From positions 1 to 40,732 of the forward strand of contig NZ_JAPEHW010000035.1 of the NCBI RefSeq assembly GCF_028875915.1: 40,732 bases of DNA, written 5' to 3'. This document shows positions 24,864 to 33,282 of the stretch, piece after piece; position 1 is the first letter of the stretch, and each line of letters opens with the position of its first letter. The notes beneath the pieces are model-generated. The model ran no database searches. It was not told the origin of the DNA and worked only from the letters and a program-made list of their open reading frames with translations. The DNA is from Pseudoalteromonas sp. G4. GTDB lineage: Bacteria > Pseudomonadota > Gammaproteobacteria > Enterobacterales > Alteromonadaceae. The position numbers and the translations under genes were made by a program.

Positions 24864-25847
24864 TTATCCCTGAGAGAGTAATTCTGATAATTCGATTATT
24901 GCCGCATTAGCGCGCGATAAATAGTTCGCCATTACTAATGAGTGATTTGCAACAAAACCAAAGCCACTGCCGTTTAATACCATTGGGCTCCAAACGCTTT
25001 CTTGTGTCGCTTCAAGTTCACGCATAATTTGTTGCACACTCACTCGTGCATTTTTCTTTTCTAGCACATCAGCAAAGTCCTTTTCAATGGCCGCAAAGAA
25101 ATGCAGTAACGCCCAACTTGCGCCACGCGCTTCATAAAATACATTATCAATTTCAAGCCAAGGGGTTTTTACCAGTTGTTGCGCTGGTGCATAGCTCGCT
25201 CTTTGTGCAGCTGAATCCCCAGCAAGATCAGTATTTATTTTATCTTGGCCTACACTACTGCTTAAACGCATACTTAAGCTACCTAAGCGTTTTTCCACTT
25301 CTTTTAAGTAAGCACGTAAGTTATCAGCGCGAGCATAAAATTGTGCGCTCGAATCTACAGGATTCGCGATATCTTTGCGGTAGCGAATGAGTGCGTCGAT
25401 ACCCTTTTGATATTCATCTTCTGCGCTTGGTAATGCCCATGCGGTTGAATTGATATTAAACTGAGGCTGGGCCATTTTAAGTTCTGGATGTTCAGTTGAT
25501 TGAGACTGTGAACGGCTAAAGTCTTTGCGCATTGCCAGAGTAATATCACGGGTCATTTCAAGTACACCAAATTCCCATGAAGGCATATTATCCATAAGCA
25601 CAGACGGAGGCATAACATCATTCGTTAAGTAACCACCAGGCTTATCGAGTAATGTGCTGGCAACTTCAATCACAGCCGTTGTTGTAACAAAGCCTGTTAC
25701 GACTTGTTGCTGTTGCTCTTGTGCAACTTGCTCTGCACGTTGTTGAACATTAAATACGTCTGGTTCAATGCTCCAATAAACCGAAATTAAATAAAAAAAT
25801 AAAAAAACAAACGCAACCGCAGCTGCTATTTTACCTTTGTGTTGCAT
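24864..25847 (-). CDS. DUF2333 family membrane-anchored protein
   Basis: 327 residues with an N-terminal membrane segment (KIAAAVAFVFLFFYLISVYW) and a large periplasmic part. WSIEPDVFNV, the block LLDKPGGYLTNDVMPPSVLMDN and MPSWEFGVLEMTRDITLAMRKDFSRSQSQS are hallmarks of DUF2333. Function unknown. It stands between the copper chaperone gene and the TIGR04219 gene in a tight minus-strand operon, which suggests envelope function; the joint occurrence with TIGR04219 should be checked in relatives. Confidence 0.88.
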   Translation of the reverse strand: MQHKGKIAAAVAFVFLFFYLISVYWSIEPDVFNVQQRAEQVAQEQQQQVVTGFVTTTAVIEVASTLLDKPGGYLTNDVMPPSVLMDNMPSWEFGVLEMTRDITLAMRKDFSRSQSQSTEHPELKMAQPQFNINSTAWALPSAEDEYQKGIDALIRYRKDIANPVDSSAQFYARADNLRAYLKEVEKRLGSLSMRLSSSVGQDKINTDLAGDSAAQRASYAPAQQLVKTPWLEIDNVFYEARGASWALLHFFAAIEKDFADVLEKKNARVSVQQIMRELEATQESVWSPMVLNGSGFGFVANHSLVMANYLSRANAAIIELSELLSQG

Positions 25848-25855
25848 ATCCCCTC

Positions 25856-26314
25856 CTAATGGTGGTGATGCTGATGTTCATTCTCAATACTTTCATTAAT
25901 GCCAACAATAGTTGCTTTAGCATTAATAGTAAGGCCAGAAACAAAATTAAATTGTGCGTTTAGCGTTTCACCTTTGATTAATTTAGCTTCAGGTGAAAAA
26001 AGCATTAAATGCAAACCACCTGACTGAAACACCTTGGTCGAGTGCGCATCAATTGCCAATTTATCTAGCTTCACCATACTCATCATGCCATTTTTTTGAA
26101 TATGATTATGAATTTCAACGCGGCCAAGCTGTTCAATTGACACAGAACTTAGCACTAAGTTTTTATCCGAATGATTAGCGAGTTGAAAATACCCTACGCT
26201 TGAAGGTGCCCCAGGAATAAATTCACGCACAGTAAAATCAGAGACCACAACCTGATTGGCTGCTAATGAAAAAGAAAAAAATGAAATAACTAAAAATAGG
26301 TAGCGTTTTAACAT
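25856..26314 (-). CDS. PCu(A)C-type periplasmic copper chaperone
   Basis: 152 residues with a signal peptide (MLKRYLFLVISFFSFSLAAN). The copper site is the family pattern of His and Met residues: VEIHNHIQKNGMMSM and, further on, GGLHLMLFSP. Members carry Cu(I) in the periplasm, usually to the CuA centre of cytochrome oxidase. The C-terminus ends EHQHHHH, an extra His-rich tail that could bind copper or zinc. First gene of the operon with DUF2333 and TIGR04219. No SCO or oxidase gene is nearby. Confidence 0.9.
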   Translation of the reverse strand: MLKRYLFLVISFFSFSLAANQVVVSDFTVREFIPGAPSSVGYFQLANHSDKNLVLSSVSIEQLGRVEIHNHIQKNGMMSMVKLDKLAIDAHSTKVFQSGGLHLMLFSPEAKLIKGETLNAQFNFVSGLTINAKATIVGINESIENEHQHHHH

Positions 26315-26433
26315 GTTAATCCCTCTATGTTTTAACTCAGTATACTACAGAGGAAGATGCAAAAAGTACCTGAAAATTATTAATTATTGTAAATTGTTAG
26401 GGGCTAATTGACTTTGCCCCCACAATAAAAACA

Positions 26434-26643
26434 TTAATAATATCTTGCTGGAAGCACCATCGCGGCAACAAAGTAAGCAAGCAGTGTTGCAACCGGAAAA
26501 ACGAATAATGCAGCCAGCGCTCCAAGTCTCACGCTCCATATTGGCAAATTATTACCAAGCGCTAAACCAGCGCACACCCCTGATACCTTTTTGTTTAATC
26601 GGTCTTTATAAAAACTACCACTATTAACTTGATAACTCATCAT
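26434..26643 (-). CDS. pspC: PspC domain protein
   Basis: 69 residues (68 from the second Met). FYKDRLNKKVSGVCAGLA is the PspC signature, followed by a hydrophobic segment (WSVRLGALAALFVFPVATLLAYFVAAMVL) that spans the membrane. It is shorter than E. coli PspC and lacks the C-terminal cytoplasmic part. PspC senses envelope stress and binds PspA. It follows pspA by six bases. No pspB is present in the operon. Confidence 0.88.
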   Translation of the reverse strand: MMSYQVNSGSFYKDRLNKKVSGVCAGLALGNNLPIWSVRLGALAALFVFPVATLLAYFVAAMVLPARYY

Positions 26644-26649
26644 CGCCTC

Positions 26650-27318
26650 CTAAGCCGCTTTTTTAGCAACTTGCTCTTTTAAACTTGCCAATTCAGCATC
26701 TAACGCATCATTCTTTTCTAGATCATCAAATTGCTGCTTTAGGCTTGAACTTTGTGTCACCTCGTACGACTCTATTTGTGCTTCAATACGGTCCACTTTA
26801 TGTTCAATTTCAGCAAAGCGCTCTAGTGCTCTGTCAATCTGCTCACTGTGTAGCTGTGATTTAGCTTTCACGCGTACTTCAGCTGATTGAGAGCGAATTT
26901 GATACTCTTTTAATTTTGCTTTTGCCTGCGATAACTTTTCATGCAGTGAATGACTATCTGCAGAGACTTTGCCAAGCACTTCGTCAATGCGCGCAATTTC
27001 TGGCGCAATAGCATCAATCTCTTTATGCGCTTTTTGCTTTTCAATTAATGCCGCTTTTGCTAAATCTTCACGCTCTTTTTGCAGCGCTTTTTCAGCTTGT
27101 GCATGCCAGTAATCTGCTGATGCTTGTTGTTTAGCTAATTTACGTTGCAAAGTTTTCTTCTCCGCAATAAGGCTTGCTGAAGTTGAACGAAGCTCTACAA
27201 GCGCTTCTTCCATTTCTTGCACCATAAGACGCACTAATTTTTCAGGGTCTTCAGCACGATCTAACGCCGCTGATACGTTTGCTTGGATAATATCTGTTAA
27301 ACGAGTAAAAATGCCCAT
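26650..27318 (-). CDS. pspA: Phage shock protein A (PspA/IM30 family)
   Basis: 222 residues, all helical. MGIFTRLTDIIQANVSAALDRAEDPEKLVRLMVQEMEEALVE-type start (seen at residues 1-42) is diagnostic, with amphipathic helix 1 for membrane binding; long coiled coils follow to residue about 190. PspA coats stressed inner membrane and restrains the activator PspF. AGGAGAG precedes the ATG. A sigma-54-like promoter lies about 50 bp upstream. pspF is not in the window. Confidence 0.95.
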   Translation of the reverse strand: MGIFTRLTDIIQANVSAALDRAEDPEKLVRLMVQEMEEALVELRSTSASLIAEKKTLQRKLAKQQASADYWHAQAEKALQKEREDLAKAALIEKQKAHKEIDAIAPEIARIDEVLGKVSADSHSLHEKLSQAKAKLKEYQIRSQSAEVRVKAKSQLHSEQIDRALERFAEIEHKVDRIEAQIESYEVTQSSSLKQQFDDLEKNDALDAELASLKEQVAKKAA

Positions 27319-27366
27319 AACTCTCTCCTGTTAATGACTGATATTTTTCTCTGACAACTTTCTATT

Positions 27367-27382
27367 CCAATCATTGTGCCAA
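27367..27382 (-). promoter_or_regulatory. Sigma-54-type promoter of pspA
   Basis: On the minus strand TTGGCAC, five bases, then TTGG. The -24 element is perfect and the spacing between GG and the -12 G is right; the -12 C is replaced by G. It lies 49-64 bases before the pspA ATG. Sigma-54 control of pspA is known in enterobacteria and vibrios. Confidence 0.6.
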
Positions 27383-27731
27383 AAACAATTAAACATTAAA
27401 TATCAAATGCTTAACTAAAGGAAATTTCTTCAACTTATTTCACACTGGTCAATTTAACCAACTAGTTAGCGTTTTTAACTAAAATTTTAATCCAAGAGTT
27501 AAAAGCGATAGCTTTACCATTTTTTGAATTAATTAAAGGAGACAGCGAACGAAATAATGGCAAGTTTAATAAAGGTGTGAAGCGAGTTTAAATCCCAGTA
27601 CGAGTTTTAAACAAATAGTTAAAATAGGTCACAACAAAGAATGGGAGTTTTTAATAGAGGTATACTAGTTAAACTTAGTTTTTGTATGGCACTAAGCCAA
27701 AAGGCAGGAAGAAATCAAAGCGCATTCGTTA
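27383..27731. other. Non-coding stretch between pspA promoter and the small-protein genes
   Basis: About 350 bp with no credible gene. A plus-strand frame from a TTG at 27682 is antisense to the 38-residue gene and has no support. The hexamer AGTTAA (either strand) recurs at 27411, 27475, 27497, 27617 and 27667, and again at 28069 beside the second sigma-54 promoter; TTTTAACT and AGTTAAAA at 27473-27504 form an inverted pair. It may hold activator (PspF) sites, but I cannot define them. Confidence 0.4.
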
Positions 27732-27848
27732 CTATTTTGATAGCAACAAGCTGCGCTGTCCCATTAAGCCATGCCATACACCTACAGTGATAAGTAAGCT
27801 AATAACAGGTAATAAAAATAAGCTAAATAAATCAAATAGGTCCAACAT
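27732..27848 (-). CDS. Unrecognised 38-residue single-pass membrane protein
   Basis: Too short for usual gene calling. ATG at 27848, AAGGAG seven bases upstream (inside the end of the 53-residue gene), stop TAG at 27732. The protein reads MLDLFDLFSLFLLPVISL, then LITVGVWHGLMG and QRSLLLSK: one hydrophobic helix of about 20 residues with an acidic start and basic end. The start lies one base after the stop of the gene upstream, a pattern typical of translational coupling. I do not recognise the family. Proximity to pspA and the sigma-54 promoter upstream suggest an envelope-stress role; this is inference. Confidence 0.6.
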   Translation of the reverse strand: MLDLFDLFSLFLLPVISLLITVGVWHGLMGQRSLLLSK

Positions 27849-27849
27849 T

Positions 27850-28011
27850 TTAAGCTCCTTGTTCACACGTTAAATGCAAAATACTCGCTACACTTGGTAC
27901 TTGCTCACATATTTGTTCAATATGCGTTTGTTTTTCCGCTTGCGTCGCGATAAGGCTTTGCAGCAGTAAATTAATAAGTAACAACGCTGTAGTAACTATT
28001 TTGGCTAACAT
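27850..28011 (-). CDS. Unrecognised 53-residue exported or membrane-anchored protein
   Basis: ATG at 28011, stop TAA at 27850. MLAKIVTTALLLINLLLQSL is a signal peptide or anchor with cleavage possible after ATQA (residue 25). The remaining 28 residues hold two Cys (35 and 49) that could form a disulfide in the periplasm, between ICEQVPS and LTCEQGA. No strong ribosome-binding site (GAAGCAGA upstream). A strong sigma-54-like promoter begins about 40 bases before the start. First gene of a pair with the 38-residue gene. Family not recognised. Confidence 0.58.
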   Translation of the reverse strand: MLAKIVTTALLLINLLLQSLIATQAEKQTHIEQICEQVPSVASILHLTCEQGA

Positions 28012-28049
28012 AACGTCTGCTTCGAAAATTCATATCTTGCCTAATACAT

Positions 28050-28066
28050 AACAAAGAGCGTGCCAA
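28050..28066 (-). promoter_or_regulatory. Sigma-54-type promoter of the small-protein gene pair
   Basis: Minus strand TTGGCACGCTCTTTGTT: perfect -24 box with the following G, four-base spacer, and TTGT at -12 (consensus TTGC). As I recall, the E. coli pspA promoter also has TTGGCACG and TTGT. A start site near 28038 would give a leader of about 27 bases before the 53-residue gene. It scores better by eye than the pspA promoter in this window. Confidence 0.68.
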
Positions 28067-28126
28067 ATAGTTAACAGCTTGATTTATATAGAAATAGCTT
28101 TAAAACCTTTTGTTCAAATATAAAAA

Positions 28127-28165
28127 AAGGCTAAATAATGGTTAAATCCACCACTATTTAGCCTT
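28127..28165 (-). terminator. Terminator downstream of dusA
   Basis: AAGGCTAAATA pairs with TATTTAGCCTT (11 bp), with inner pairing TGGT/ACCA-like bases, and on the minus strand is followed by seven T. It lies about 50 bases past the dusA stop and before the sigma-54 promoter. Confidence 0.8.
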
Positions 28166-28171
28166 CTCTTT

Positions 28172-28207
28172 TCCCGAAAGCGGAATTTGCTTTTCCCTAT
28201 TTCGGGA
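28172..28207 (-). other. Second hairpin just after dusA
   Basis: TCCCGAAA (28172-28179) pairs with TTTCGGGA (28200-28207) across a 20-base loop, five bases past the dusA stop. No T run follows directly, so it may protect the 3' end of the mRNA and not terminate. Confidence 0.45.
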
Positions 28208-28212
28208 TAGTG

Positions 28213-29175
28213 TTATTCAGGAACAAATGCCAGCGCTTCTTCTAATAGCGAAATTTGCGCATCTTTTTTGTGACCATTTTCAGATAAATGCCTACGATAT
28301 GAACGAGCGCCTGGCTGACCTTGGAAAATACCTAGCATATGCCTTACAACATGCCAAAAGTTAGCACCCTGTGTCATTTCTGATTCGATATAATCAAACA
28401 TATTACGCACTACCTGATGGCGAGAAAGTATGACACTTTGCTCATCACCATAAATCGCACGATCTACTTCTGCCAACATATAAGGGTTTGCATATGCCTC
28501 ACGACCCACCATCACCCCATCAATATGCTGTAAGTGTGTTAAACATTCTTCGATGGTTTTCACCCCGCCATTGAGTGAAATATGGCAGTCCGAAAAATCA
28601 CGTTTAAGTTGATAAACGCGATCATAGTCAAGCGGCGGGATTTCTCTATTTTCTTTCGGGCTTAATCCTTGTAGCCACGCTTTACGCGCATGAATAATAA
28701 AATCACGACACCCCACGTTATAGTTTGATTCAATCAAAGCGGTAAGAAACTCGTAAGAGTCTTGTTCATCAATACCAATACGTGTTTTTACTGTTACAGG
28801 AACGTCTGTTTCAGCTTTCATTGCTGCAATACATTCAGCCACTAACTGAGGCTCAGCCATTAGGCAAGCACCAAAGCGGCCATTTTGAACGCGATCTGAT
28901 GGGCAACCTACATTCAAGTTAATTTCTTGATAACCATATTGGTCTGCACGTTTTGCACATTCAGCTAACGCTTTCGGATCTGAGCCACCTAACTGTAACG
29001 CTACCGGTTGTTCATGTTGGCCAAAGTGTAAATAATCACCTTTACCAAAAATAATGGCACCAGTCGTTATCATTTCAGTGTATAACACTGAATGTTTAGT
29101 TAATTGTCGATGAAAAGTACGACAATGCCGATCAGTCCAATCGAGCATTGGGGCTACAGAAAAACGTCTATTCAC
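28213..29175 (-). CDS. dusA: tRNA-dihydrouridine synthase A
   Basis: 320 residues from a GTG at 29175, chosen because GAGGTG lies close upstream and the protein then begins [18 protein letters not shown] as in the family; a TTG at 29232 would add 19 poorly supported residues. DusA reduces uridine at positions 20 and 20a of tRNA using FMN and NADPH. Catalytic Cys is in [22 protein letters not shown] binding in [16 protein letters not shown] and NGGVKT. Monocistronic, divergent from zur. Confidence 0.94.
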   Translation of the reverse strand: MNRRFSVAPMLDWTDRHCRTFHRQLTKHSVLYTEMITTGAIIFGKGDYLHFGQHEQPVALQLGGSDPKALAECAKRADQYGYQEINLNVGCPSDRVQNGRFGACLMAEPQLVAECIAAMKAETDVPVTVKTRIGIDEQDSYEFLTALIESNYNVGCRDFIIHARKAWLQGLSPKENREIPPLDYDRVYQLKRDFSDCHISLNGGVKTIEECLTHLQHIDGVMVGREAYANPYMLAEVDRAIYGDEQSVILSRHQVVRNMFDYIESEMTQGANFWHVVRHMLGIFQGQPGARSYRRHLSENGHKKDAQISLLEEALAFVPE

Positions 29176-29325
29176 GCTACACCTCAGTAAATATGGGGTC
29201 GCGATTCTACTCGATTTTTTGTCTTTGCTCAATTTATATTCATAAACAAACTTGCAAATAAAGACTTAACTACAAATAGTTAATTTGATTGTGGTAAGAT
29301 GACTTTGATATCGAGGAACAATTTT

Positions 29326-29757
29326 ATGACCGTTGAAGCATTAACAGAAAAAGCGAAAGTCGTTTGTAACGATAAAGGGGTTCGCTTTACCACAATTCGC
29401 GAAAAAGTTTTTCGCTTATTAGCTGAAACTCAAGCTGGAGTTGGCGCATATGACTTGTTGGAGCAGTTAAAACAAACTGAGCCAAATGCAAAGCCAGCCA
29501 CAATCTACAGAGCGCTCGATTTTTTAGCAGAGATGGGGTTTATTCACAAAATTGAAAGCACCAATGCATTTATGCTGTGCCATCATTTTGAACACACTCA
29601 CCCTGTGCAACTGCTAATTTGCGAAAAGTGCGGTCATGTGGAAGAGCTTCACTCGCATGCAATCGCTCATGAGTTAAATAATCAAGCAAACGAATTAGGA
29701 TTTAAAGTCGTTTCACAAACAATCGAAGCGCGTGGAATTTGTACTAAGTGCCAATAA
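29326..29757 (+). CDS. zur: Zinc uptake regulator Zur (Fur family)
   Basis: 143 residues from the ATG at 29326, preceded by GAGGAA; an earlier ATG at 29299 has no such signal. Winged helix: GVRFTTIREKVFRLLAET and KPATIYRALDFLAEMGFIH. Metal-binding: MLCHHFEHTH, LICEKCGHVEEL and C-terminal GICTKC, the two C-x2-C pairs of the structural zinc site. LCHHFEHTH and the order of motifs fit Zur better than Fur. It should repress zinc uptake genes when zinc is ample. None of its usual targets is next to it. Confidence 0.9.
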   Translation: MTVEALTEKAKVVCNDKGVRFTTIREKVFRLLAETQAGVGAYDLLEQLKQTEPNAKPATIYRALDFLAEMGFIHKIESTNAFMLCHHFEHTHPVQLLICEKCGHVEELHSHAIAHELNNQANELGFKVVSQTIEARGICTKCQ

Positions 29758-29840
29758 ATATGAGAATTAGTTTGCAAAAACCGCAAGTTCATTCTTGAAT
29801 TAAAGATGATAAACGCCTGAATACGGAACCGGACTAAAAT

Positions 29841-30308
29841 ATGAATGTAGAATTCATCAACCCTTTTATTTCTTCATTACTCAATGTGTTATCTACGATG
29901 GCGCAAACTGACTTAACGCCAGGCAAACCCAAAATTAAGAAAACCGAAGTAGCTGTTGGTGATGTATCAGGCCTAATTGGCATGGTTGGCCCGCAAACCA
30001 AAGGGTCTCTTTCAATTACTTTTGACGGTGAGCTCGCAATGACTGTTATGGAGCGCATGCTTGGTGAGCGCCCAGAAAAAATAAATGAAGAAGTAACCGA
30101 TATGGTCGGTGAAATTACAAATATGGTTGCCGGTGGCGCAAAAAACCTACTGGGTGATAAAGGGTATGAGTTTGATATGGCGACACCTGTTGTGGTTTCA
30201 GGCAAAGAACACACTATTACTCACAAATGTGAAGGCCCTAAGCTCATCATGCCGTTTACCTCTGATTTTGGTGCTGCCCATATTGAGGTATGTTTCGATA
30301 AGCTATAA
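29841..30308 (+). CDS. cheX: CheX-type chemotaxis phosphatase
   Basis: 155 residues, CheC/CheX/FliY-like fold. The active-site helix VGEITNMVAGGAKNLL supplies the Glu and Asn (E-x2-N) that attack phospho-CheY, once per chain as in CheX. MNVEFINPFISSLLNVL at the start is common in the marine family. Cytoplasmic. It precedes yjbQ by five bases, so they are probably co-transcribed though not related in function. Other chemotaxis genes are not in the window. Confidence 0.88.
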   Translation: MNVEFINPFISSLLNVLSTMAQTDLTPGKPKIKKTEVAVGDVSGLIGMVGPQTKGSLSITFDGELAMTVMERMLGERPEKINEEVTDMVGEITNMVAGGAKNLLGDKGYEFDMATPVVVSGKEHTITHKCEGPKLIMPFTSDFGAAHIEVCFDKL

Positions 30309-30313
30309 TTATC

Positions 30314-30739
30314 ATGTGGCAACAAAAACGTATTCAGTTAAAACCTCGCTCGCGAGGTTTTCATTTGATTGACAATGAGTTAATTAAACAACTTCCCGAA
30401 ATAAGCCAATACCGCATTGGTATTCTTCATTTATTCATTCAACATACTTCAGCTAGTTTAACAATTAATGAGAACGCCGATCCCACTGTGCGAATCGATA
30501 TGGAAAGTCACTTCAATAAGTTTGTACCTGAAAGGCAAAGCTATTATCAGCATGATTACGAAGGTGATGATGATATGCCTGCGCATATCAAGGCAAGTAC
30601 ACTAGGATCGAGTATTAGCATTCCAATTACCGATGGTAGATTAAATGTTGGAACCTGGCAGGGAGTTTACCTTGGCGAACACAGAGATTATGGTGGTGCT
30701 CGCACTTTAGTGGCGACGCTTCAAGGAGAGCTGTTATAA
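30314..30739 (+). CDS. yjbQ: YjbQ / UPF0047 family protein
   Basis: 141 residues. MWQQKRIQLKPRSRGFHLID, HLFIQHTSASLTINENADPTV and NVGTWQGVYLGEHRDYGG are the family blocks, with conserved His and Asn/Asp in the central pocket. Members are described as having a weak, secondary thiamine-phosphate synthase activity; the real role is open. Ends shortly before the convergent alr; AGGAGAG/CTCTCCT around the stop codon (30724-30748) may form a hairpin. Confidence 0.92.
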   Translation: MWQQKRIQLKPRSRGFHLIDNELIKQLPEISQYRIGILHLFIQHTSASLTINENADPTVRIDMESHFNKFVPERQSYYQHDYEGDDDMPAHIKASTLGSSISIPITDGRLNVGTWQGVYLGEHRDYGGARTLVATLQGELL

Positions 30740-30765
30740 CTCTCTCCTCTATTTGTCGAGCGCGT

Positions 30766-31851
30766 TTATTCTTGAATATACTTATATTCTACGCGTGGAG
30801 TAATATTACAGAGAAGTTCGTAAGGAATCGTAGTCGCAAATTGTGCAATTTCTTCAACGGGCAAATTTGGCCCCCAAAGCTCTACTTCATCGCCAAGTAA
30901 AACAGAATCGTCGTCACCTAACTCAACCGTGATCATATCCATAGAAACACGCCCAACAATTGAAAAGCGCTTTCCATTAATGATTACTGGCGTGCCATTG
31001 GGTGCATGTCTTGGATAACCATCACCATAACCCATTGCTATCACACCAATGCGGGTATCACTGGCTGCTCGCCATGCGCTACCATAACCCACAGTTTCAC
31101 CCGCTTTGACATTGCGGATTGCAATAATGCTCGATGTTAAACGCATCACGGCATTAAGTTGATGATCTTTACCGATTGCGTCTAGCATTGGAGATACACC
31201 ATAAAGCATAAGCCCTGGTCTTACCCAATCACAGTGGCTATTTGGCCAACCCACTATGCCTGCAGAGTTAGCTAAGCAAAGCTCATTATCTGAGGTAGTG
31301 ATACTTTGGAAAAATTGCGCCATTTGCTCGTTTGTTTTACAATTTTCAATATCATCGGCACAAGCAAAGTGCGTCATTAACTTAATATTTGTCGCTACAT
31401 TTTTGCAAGCATCAAGACGAGTATAGAAGTCACGACATAAACTTGGGTCGATGCCTAATCGATGCATTCCCGTATCGAGTTTTAACCACACGGTGATTGG
31501 ACTTGTAAGCGCTGTTTTTTCAAGCATAGAAAGCTGTGCTTCATCATGAACAACGATATGGAAGTTACTGGTCGCAGCAATGGCCAAATCTTCAGAGCGA
31601 AATACGCCTTCGAGTAACACTATAGGCTTTATTACACCGCCCGCACGTAATGCTAACGCCTCATCAATACGTGCTACTGCAAATGCATCTGCATCTGCAT
31701 CTGCGAGATGCTGCGCAATCGTTACTAAACCATGCCCATACGCATTAGCTTTTAAAACCGCCATTACACGAGAATTTGGTGCTAATTGCCTTACACGCGC
31801 CAAATTTTGATTTAGCGCACTGAGATTAATTTCGGCACACGCTAACCGCAT
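30766..31851 (-). CDS. alr: Alanine racemase
   Basis: 361 residues. Alr makes D-alanine for peptidoglycan. The PLP lysine is in VMAVLKANAYGHG (Lys34) and the second catalytic Tyr in VGYGSAWRA; HFACADD and GRVSMDMITVEL are further family blocks. Start ATG shares a base with the dnaB stop (TAATG). A short in-frame hexamer repeat (three TGCATC units near 31684) encodes Ala-Asp repeats, without disturbing the frame. The dnaB-alr order is conserved in gammaproteobacteria. Confidence 0.96.
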   Translation of the reverse strand: MRLACAEINLSALNQNLARVRQLAPNSRVMAVLKANAYGHGLVTIAQHLADADADAFAVARIDEALALRAGGVIKPIVLLEGVFRSEDLAIAATSNFHIVVHDEAQLSMLEKTALTSPITVWLKLDTGMHRLGIDPSLCRDFYTRLDACKNVATNIKLMTHFACADDIENCKTNEQMAQFFQSITTSDNELCLANSAGIVGWPNSHCDWVRPGLMLYGVSPMLDAIGKDHQLNAVMRLTSSIIAIRNVKAGETVGYGSAWRAASDTRIGVIAMGYGDGYPRHAPNGTPVIINGKRFSIVGRVSMDMITVELGDDDSVLLGDEVELWGPNLPVEEIAQFATTIPYELLCNITPRVEYKYIQE

Positions 31852-33230
31852 TAATATTCATCATCCATTGCAGGTCCAGCGTAATTATCAAAGCGCGAGA
31901 ATTGACCTTGGAAAGTTAAGCGCACTTTACCAATTGGGCCATTACGTTGTTTACCTATGATGATTTCTGCCACACCTTTATCGGTAGAGTCTTCGTTATA
32001 CACTTCGTCACGATAAATAAACATAATTAAATCGGCATCCTGCTCGATAGAGCCTGATTCACGTAAGTCAGAGTTAATTGGGCGTTTATCAGCACGTTGT
32101 TCAAGCGTACGGTTAAGCTGAGAAAGCGCGATTACAGGGCATTCTAGTTCTTTTGCTAGCGCTTTAAGTGAGCGAGAAATTTCTGCAATTTCCAAAGTAC
32201 GATTGTCCTGCAAACTAGGAACGCGCATAAGTTGAAGGTAATCCACCATAATCATACTGATACCACCATTATCACGCGCAATGCGACGTGCACGAGAACG
32301 CAATTCAGTTGGTGTTAGGCCTGATGAATCATCCACATACATTTTACCTTTTTCTATGAGCAAGCCCATAGTCGATGAAAGACGCGCCCAGTCATCATCG
32401 TCAAGCTGACCGGTACGTACTTTAGTTTGGTTTATACGGCCGAGTGATGCGAGCATCCTCATCATAATTTGCTCTGAAGGCATCTCTAACGAGAATATAA
32501 GCACTGGCTTGTCTTGGGTCATTGCCGCATGTTCAGCAAGGTTCATGGCAAAAGTGGTTTTACCCATTGACGGACGAGCTGCAACAATAATTAAGTCTGA
32601 AGGTTGCATACCCGCTGTCATTTTGTCGAGGTCGGAATAGCCGGTACTAACACCTGTCACACCATCTTGTGGTGATTGGTATAACTCTTCAATCTTATCA
32701 ATGGTTTTTTCTAGAATGTTATGAATATTTTGCGGACCATCTGAGCTTTTGGTGCGTTGCTCAGCAATTTTAAATACTTTGGTCTCCGCCAAATCAAGTA
32801 AATCATGACTATCACGCCCTTCTGGGTTATAACCTGCATCTGCGATTTCGTTAGCAACATGGATCATTTCACGTACAACTGCACGCTCACGTACAATTTC
32901 TGCATATGCATTGATGTTGGCAGCACTTGGAGTGTTTTTGGCAATTTCACCTAAATACGCAAACCCACCAATTGCATCAAGTTCGTTGGTTTTTTCTAAT
33001 GTTTCAGAAATGGTGATTAAATCGATAGGCTGACCGCTCTCAACCAGTTTTTCCATTGCTTGGAAAATTAGCTTGTGCGTGCGGGTATAAAAATCTTGTG
33101 CAACAACACGTTCTGCCACACGGTCCCATGCTTCATTATCAAGCATTAAACCGCCTAAAACAGACTGTTCTGCTTCAATAGAATGCGGAGGGACTTTTAG
33201 GGTATCTAACTGTTTATCTGCTTTTGCCAT
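31851..33230 (-). CDS. dnaB: Replicative DNA helicase DnaB
   Basis: 459 residues, standard length. N-terminal domain begins with VPPHSIEAEQSVLGGLMLD; the RecA-like motor has Walker A AARPSMGKTTFAMNLA, Walker B IMVDYLQLM, and the arginine-finger region EISRSLKALAKEL with SQLNRTLEQRADKRP. DnaB unwinds DNA ahead of the replication fork. No intein or insertion is seen. Confidence 0.97.
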   Translation of the reverse strand: MAKADKQLDTLKVPPHSIEAEQSVLGGLMLDNEAWDRVAERVVAQDFYTRTHKLIFQAMEKLVESGQPIDLITISETLEKTNELDAIGGFAYLGEIAKNTPSAANINAYAEIVRERAVVREMIHVANEIADAGYNPEGRDSHDLLDLAETKVFKIAEQRTKSSDGPQNIHNILEKTIDKIEELYQSPQDGVTGVSTGYSDLDKMTAGMQPSDLIIVAARPSMGKTTFAMNLAEHAAMTQDKPVLIFSLEMPSEQIMMRMLASLGRINQTKVRTGQLDDDDWARLSSTMGLLIEKGKMYVDDSSGLTPTELRSRARRIARDNGGISMIMVDYLQLMRVPSLQDNRTLEIAEISRSLKALAKELECPVIALSQLNRTLEQRADKRPINSDLRESGSIEQDADLIMFIYRDEVYNEDSTDKGVAEIIIGKQRNGPIGKVRLTFQGQFSRFDNYAGPAMDDEY

Positions 33231-33282
33231 GATGCGTTTTAACTCGAAGAGAATCTGACTATTCTAACCAGAACCAATAAAA

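Noticed and set aside
26400..26420. GGGGC/GCCCC hairpin after pspC
   Set aside because: Only five pairs, a long loop and no T run on the minus strand; not convincing as a terminator.
27552..27578. Small frame ATGGCAAGTTTAATA after AAAGGAG on the plus strand
   Set aside because: Seven codons only, and the spacing to the ribosome-binding-like sequence is too long.
27682..27873. Plus-strand frame of 63 codons upstream of pspA
   Set aside because: Starts at a TTG without ribosome-binding site, basic and low-complexity, and antisense to the better supported 38-residue gene.
31684..31703. TGCATC hexamer repeat in alr as a phase-variation tract
   Set aside because: Three units of six bases keep the frame; changes in number would add or remove Ala-Asp only.
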